Below are positions 43,037-44,220 of a DNA stretch of 44,220 bases, one piece after another; the first letter of the stretch is position 1; each line of letters starts with the position of its first letter. The stretch comes from Phaeobacter sp. (GTDB taxonomy: Bacteria > Pseudomonadota > Alphaproteobacteria > Rhodobacterales > Rhodobacteraceae): positions 1 to 44,220 of the forward strand of contig NZ_JAJDWC010000105.1 of assembly GCF_022825805.1 (NCBI RefSeq). The letters run 5' to 3'. The position numbers and the translations under genes are program-made. The notes beneath the pieces are model-generated. The model saw only the letters and a list, made by a program, of their open reading frames with translations. It was not told the DNA's origin and made no database searches.

Positions 43037-43279
43037 ATGTTGCCAGCCCGTTTTGCCCCGGTGCTCTTTGGTTTGATCCTGTCCGGGATCATGTCCTGTA
43101 TCGTGACTGGTGTCGCGACGCTGAAAACCGTTGGTTTCAGCCGGGATTTTGTGGCGTCCTGGATGAGTTCATGGAGCTTTAGCTGGCCGGTTGCTTTTGC
43201 TGTGGTGTTGTTTGTGGCCCCGGCGGTGCGGCGATTGGTTGCGCGCCTTGTGCGGGACACAGATGGCAAGCGCCAATAG
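43037..43279 (+). CDS. DUF2798 small membrane protein
   Basis: An 80-aa inner-membrane protein with two TM helices: about residues 6-28 (FAPVLFGLILSGIMSCIVTGVAT) and about 47-66 (WPVAFAVVLFVAPAVRRLV). The polar link FSRDFVASWMSSWSFSWP between them is typical of DUF2798. The function is unknown. I start at ATG 43037, behind GTGGAGAATGCA; a longer frame from 42977 adds a non-family leader. It is 132 bp downstream of hyi and converges with polA. Confidence 0.82.
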   Translation: MLPARFAPVLFGLILSGIMSCIVTGVATLKTVGFSRDFVASWMSSWSFSWPVAFAVVLFVAPAVRRLVARLVRDTDGKRQ

Positions 43280-43339
43280 CTAACACAGACGGGCTAATAG
43301 GGGCTCGTGATCAAGAGCCGCACAGCGTATCAAAGTGTA

Positions 43340-43371
43340 GGGACGCCCGTAAAACTGGCTACGGGCGCCCC
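43340..43371. other. stem-loop between DUF2798 gene and polA
   Basis: GGG-a-CGCCCGTA (43340-43351) pairs with TACGGGCG-c-CCC (43360-43371), 11 bp with one mismatch and an 8-nt loop. It lies 20 bp past the polA stop and 60 bp past the DUF2798 stop. There is no U-run on either side, so it may protect 3' ends of both convergent mRNAs. Confidence 0.45.
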
Positions 43372-43390
43372 AAGATCAGGTGATCCTGCG

Positions 43391-44220
43391 CTAGTGTGCT
43401 TCGGCCCAGTTCAGACCACGACCTGCATCCGCCACCAGTTTGACATCCAGATGCACAGCGGGGTCTGCGGCAGTCTCCATGACCTTGCGGGCAACGGCGA
43501 TGGTGTCGTCCGCAGCAGATTCCGGCACTTCGAACAACAGTTCATCGTGGACCTGCAATAGCATACGCGCGGGCAGATGCGCAATCGCGGCAGGCATCCG
43601 GATCATGGCCCTGCGGATCACATCCGCTGCGGTGCCCTGGATCGGAGCGTTGATGGCAGCCCGTTTTGCAAATCCGGCGCGCGGTCCTTTGGCGGCGATT
43701 TCTGGCGTATGGATCTTTCGGCCAAACAGCGTCTGCACATAGCCGTGCTCTTTTGCGAAGGCGACGGTTTCGTCCATATAGCGGCGAATGCCCGGGAACC
43801 GTTCGAAATAGCGATCAATGAAGCCCTGTGCTTCGGCACGTGGAATGCGTAGATTCCGCGCCAGGCCAAACCCCGAAATGCCGTAAATCACACCAAAGTT
43901 GATCGCTTTGGCCTGTCTGCGGATCTCTGGGGTCATTTCCGCGAGTGGCACATTGAACATCTCCGAGGCGGTCATGGCGTGAATGTCCTGCCCATCGGCG
44001 AAGGCCTGTTTGAGACTATCAATCCCTGCCATATGGGCGAGAATGCGCAGTTCAATCTGGCTGTAGTCGAGCGCCAAGAGCACGTTGCCTTCTTCCGCCA
44101 CAAAGGCTTCGCGAATGCGGCGGCCTTCTTCAGAGCGGATCGGAATGTTCTGCAGGTTTGGATCCGCGGAGGCCATACGCCCGGTGTTGGCCCCGGTCTG
44201 CACGTAAGAGGTGTGCACCC
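43391..44220 (-). CDS. polA: DNA polymerase I, C-terminal part (truncated by window)
   Basis: The last 276 or so residues of the polymerase domain of family A DNA polymerase I, involved in gap filling and Okazaki-fragment processing. Motif A is LLALDYSQIELRILAH (metal Asp). Motif B is RRQAKAINFGVIYGISGFGL. Motif C is QVHDELLFEVP (second catalytic Asp). Upstream, HTSYVQTGANTGRMASADPNLQNIPIR is the typical lead into motif A. The reading frame is open to the right edge, so the 5' part (5'-nuclease and 3'-5' exonuclease domains) lies outside. No frameshift is seen. Confidence 0.97.
   Translation of the reverse strand, partial: VHTSYVQTGANTGRMASADPNLQNIPIRSEEGRRIREAFVAEEGNVLLALDYSQIELRILAHMAGIDSLKQAFADGQDIHAMTASEMFNVPLAEMTPEIRRQAKAINFGVIYGISGFGLARNLRIPRAEAQGFIDRYFERFPGIRRYMDETVAFAKEHGYVQTLFGRKIHTPEIAAKGPRAGFAKRAAINAPIQGTAADVIRRAMIRMPAAIAHLPARMLLQVHDELLFEVPESAADDTIAVARKVMETAADPAVHLDVKLVADAGRGLNWAEAH

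Noticed and set aside
43340-43371. Intrinsic terminator for polA or the DUF2798 gene
   Set aside because: A good stem exists, but no U-run follows on either strand; listed only as a stem-loop.
1-44220. CRISPR array, tRNA genes, prophage or insertion sequence
   Set aside because: No regularly spaced direct repeats, cloverleaf-like segments, integrase or transposase motifs were seen on reading both strands.

Overview
The window is a stretch of alphaproteobacterial chromosome, most likely from a marine Rhodobacterales (Roseobacter-group) species. This rests on the GC-rich codon use, the cytochrome c2, the MoxR/DUF58/DUF4159 block with a divergent DUF1285 gene, and an intergenic repeat (near 21.7 kb) of a type I recall as common in Roseobacter genomes. 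No rRNA, tRNA, CRISPR array, phage or intact insertion sequence was seen. Gene density is high and most genes are housekeeping or metabolic. The species cannot be named from sequence alone.

Layout. 0.5-1.4 kb (-): trhO. 1.5-5.8 kb (+): NAD salvage genes pncA and pncB with a six-TM hybrid histidine kinase between them. 5.9-14.2 kb (-): peptide-type ABC importer (substrate-binding protein, two permeases, double ATPase) followed by overlapping GNAT acetyltransferase and aldehyde dehydrogenase genes; an AcuC/HDAC-type deacetylase lies on the opposite strand between the binding protein and the permeases. 14.4-17.7 kb (+): panB, panC, glpK. 17.9-23.0 kb (-): PhzS-like flavin monooxygenase, idi, cytochrome c2, P1-family peptidase, SDR, arfB. 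23.1-23.3 kb (-): a probable unannotated small transcript. 23.4-28.1 kb (-): yhhQ-type transporter, phytase-like esterase, mepA, UMF1-type MFS, thioesterase. 28.2-31.5 kb (+): yggT, recQ, yaaA. 31.7-33.9 kb (-): soluble hybrid kinase with two receivers. 34.2-41.2 kb (-): four-gene MoxR cluster, with a DUF1285 gene divergent. 42.1-43.3 kb (+): hyi and a DUF2798 membrane protein. 43.4 kb to the right edge (-): 3' part of polA.

How genes may work together. pncA and pncB together convert nicotinamide to nicotinate mononucleotide, so the kinase between them may sense or be co-expressed with NAD metabolism. The ABC importer, deacetylase, acetyltransferase and aldehyde dehydrogenase would fit uptake and oxidation of an acetylated amine or peptide; this is inference. 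The MFS, mepA and esterase genes are translationally coupled and may serve the cell wall. The MoxR cluster is a compact envelope system in which the expected VWA proteins have lost their metal site.

The most interesting unexplained element is the 23.1-23.33 kb interval. On the minus strand it has a TTGACA box, a near-complete anti-anti-Shine-Dalgarno sequence, an 18-codon GTG ORF, a structured tail and a strong intrinsic terminator. Other items are a repeat-rich intergenic region before hyi, a triple 13-bp tandem repeat after glpK, and several operator-like palindromes.
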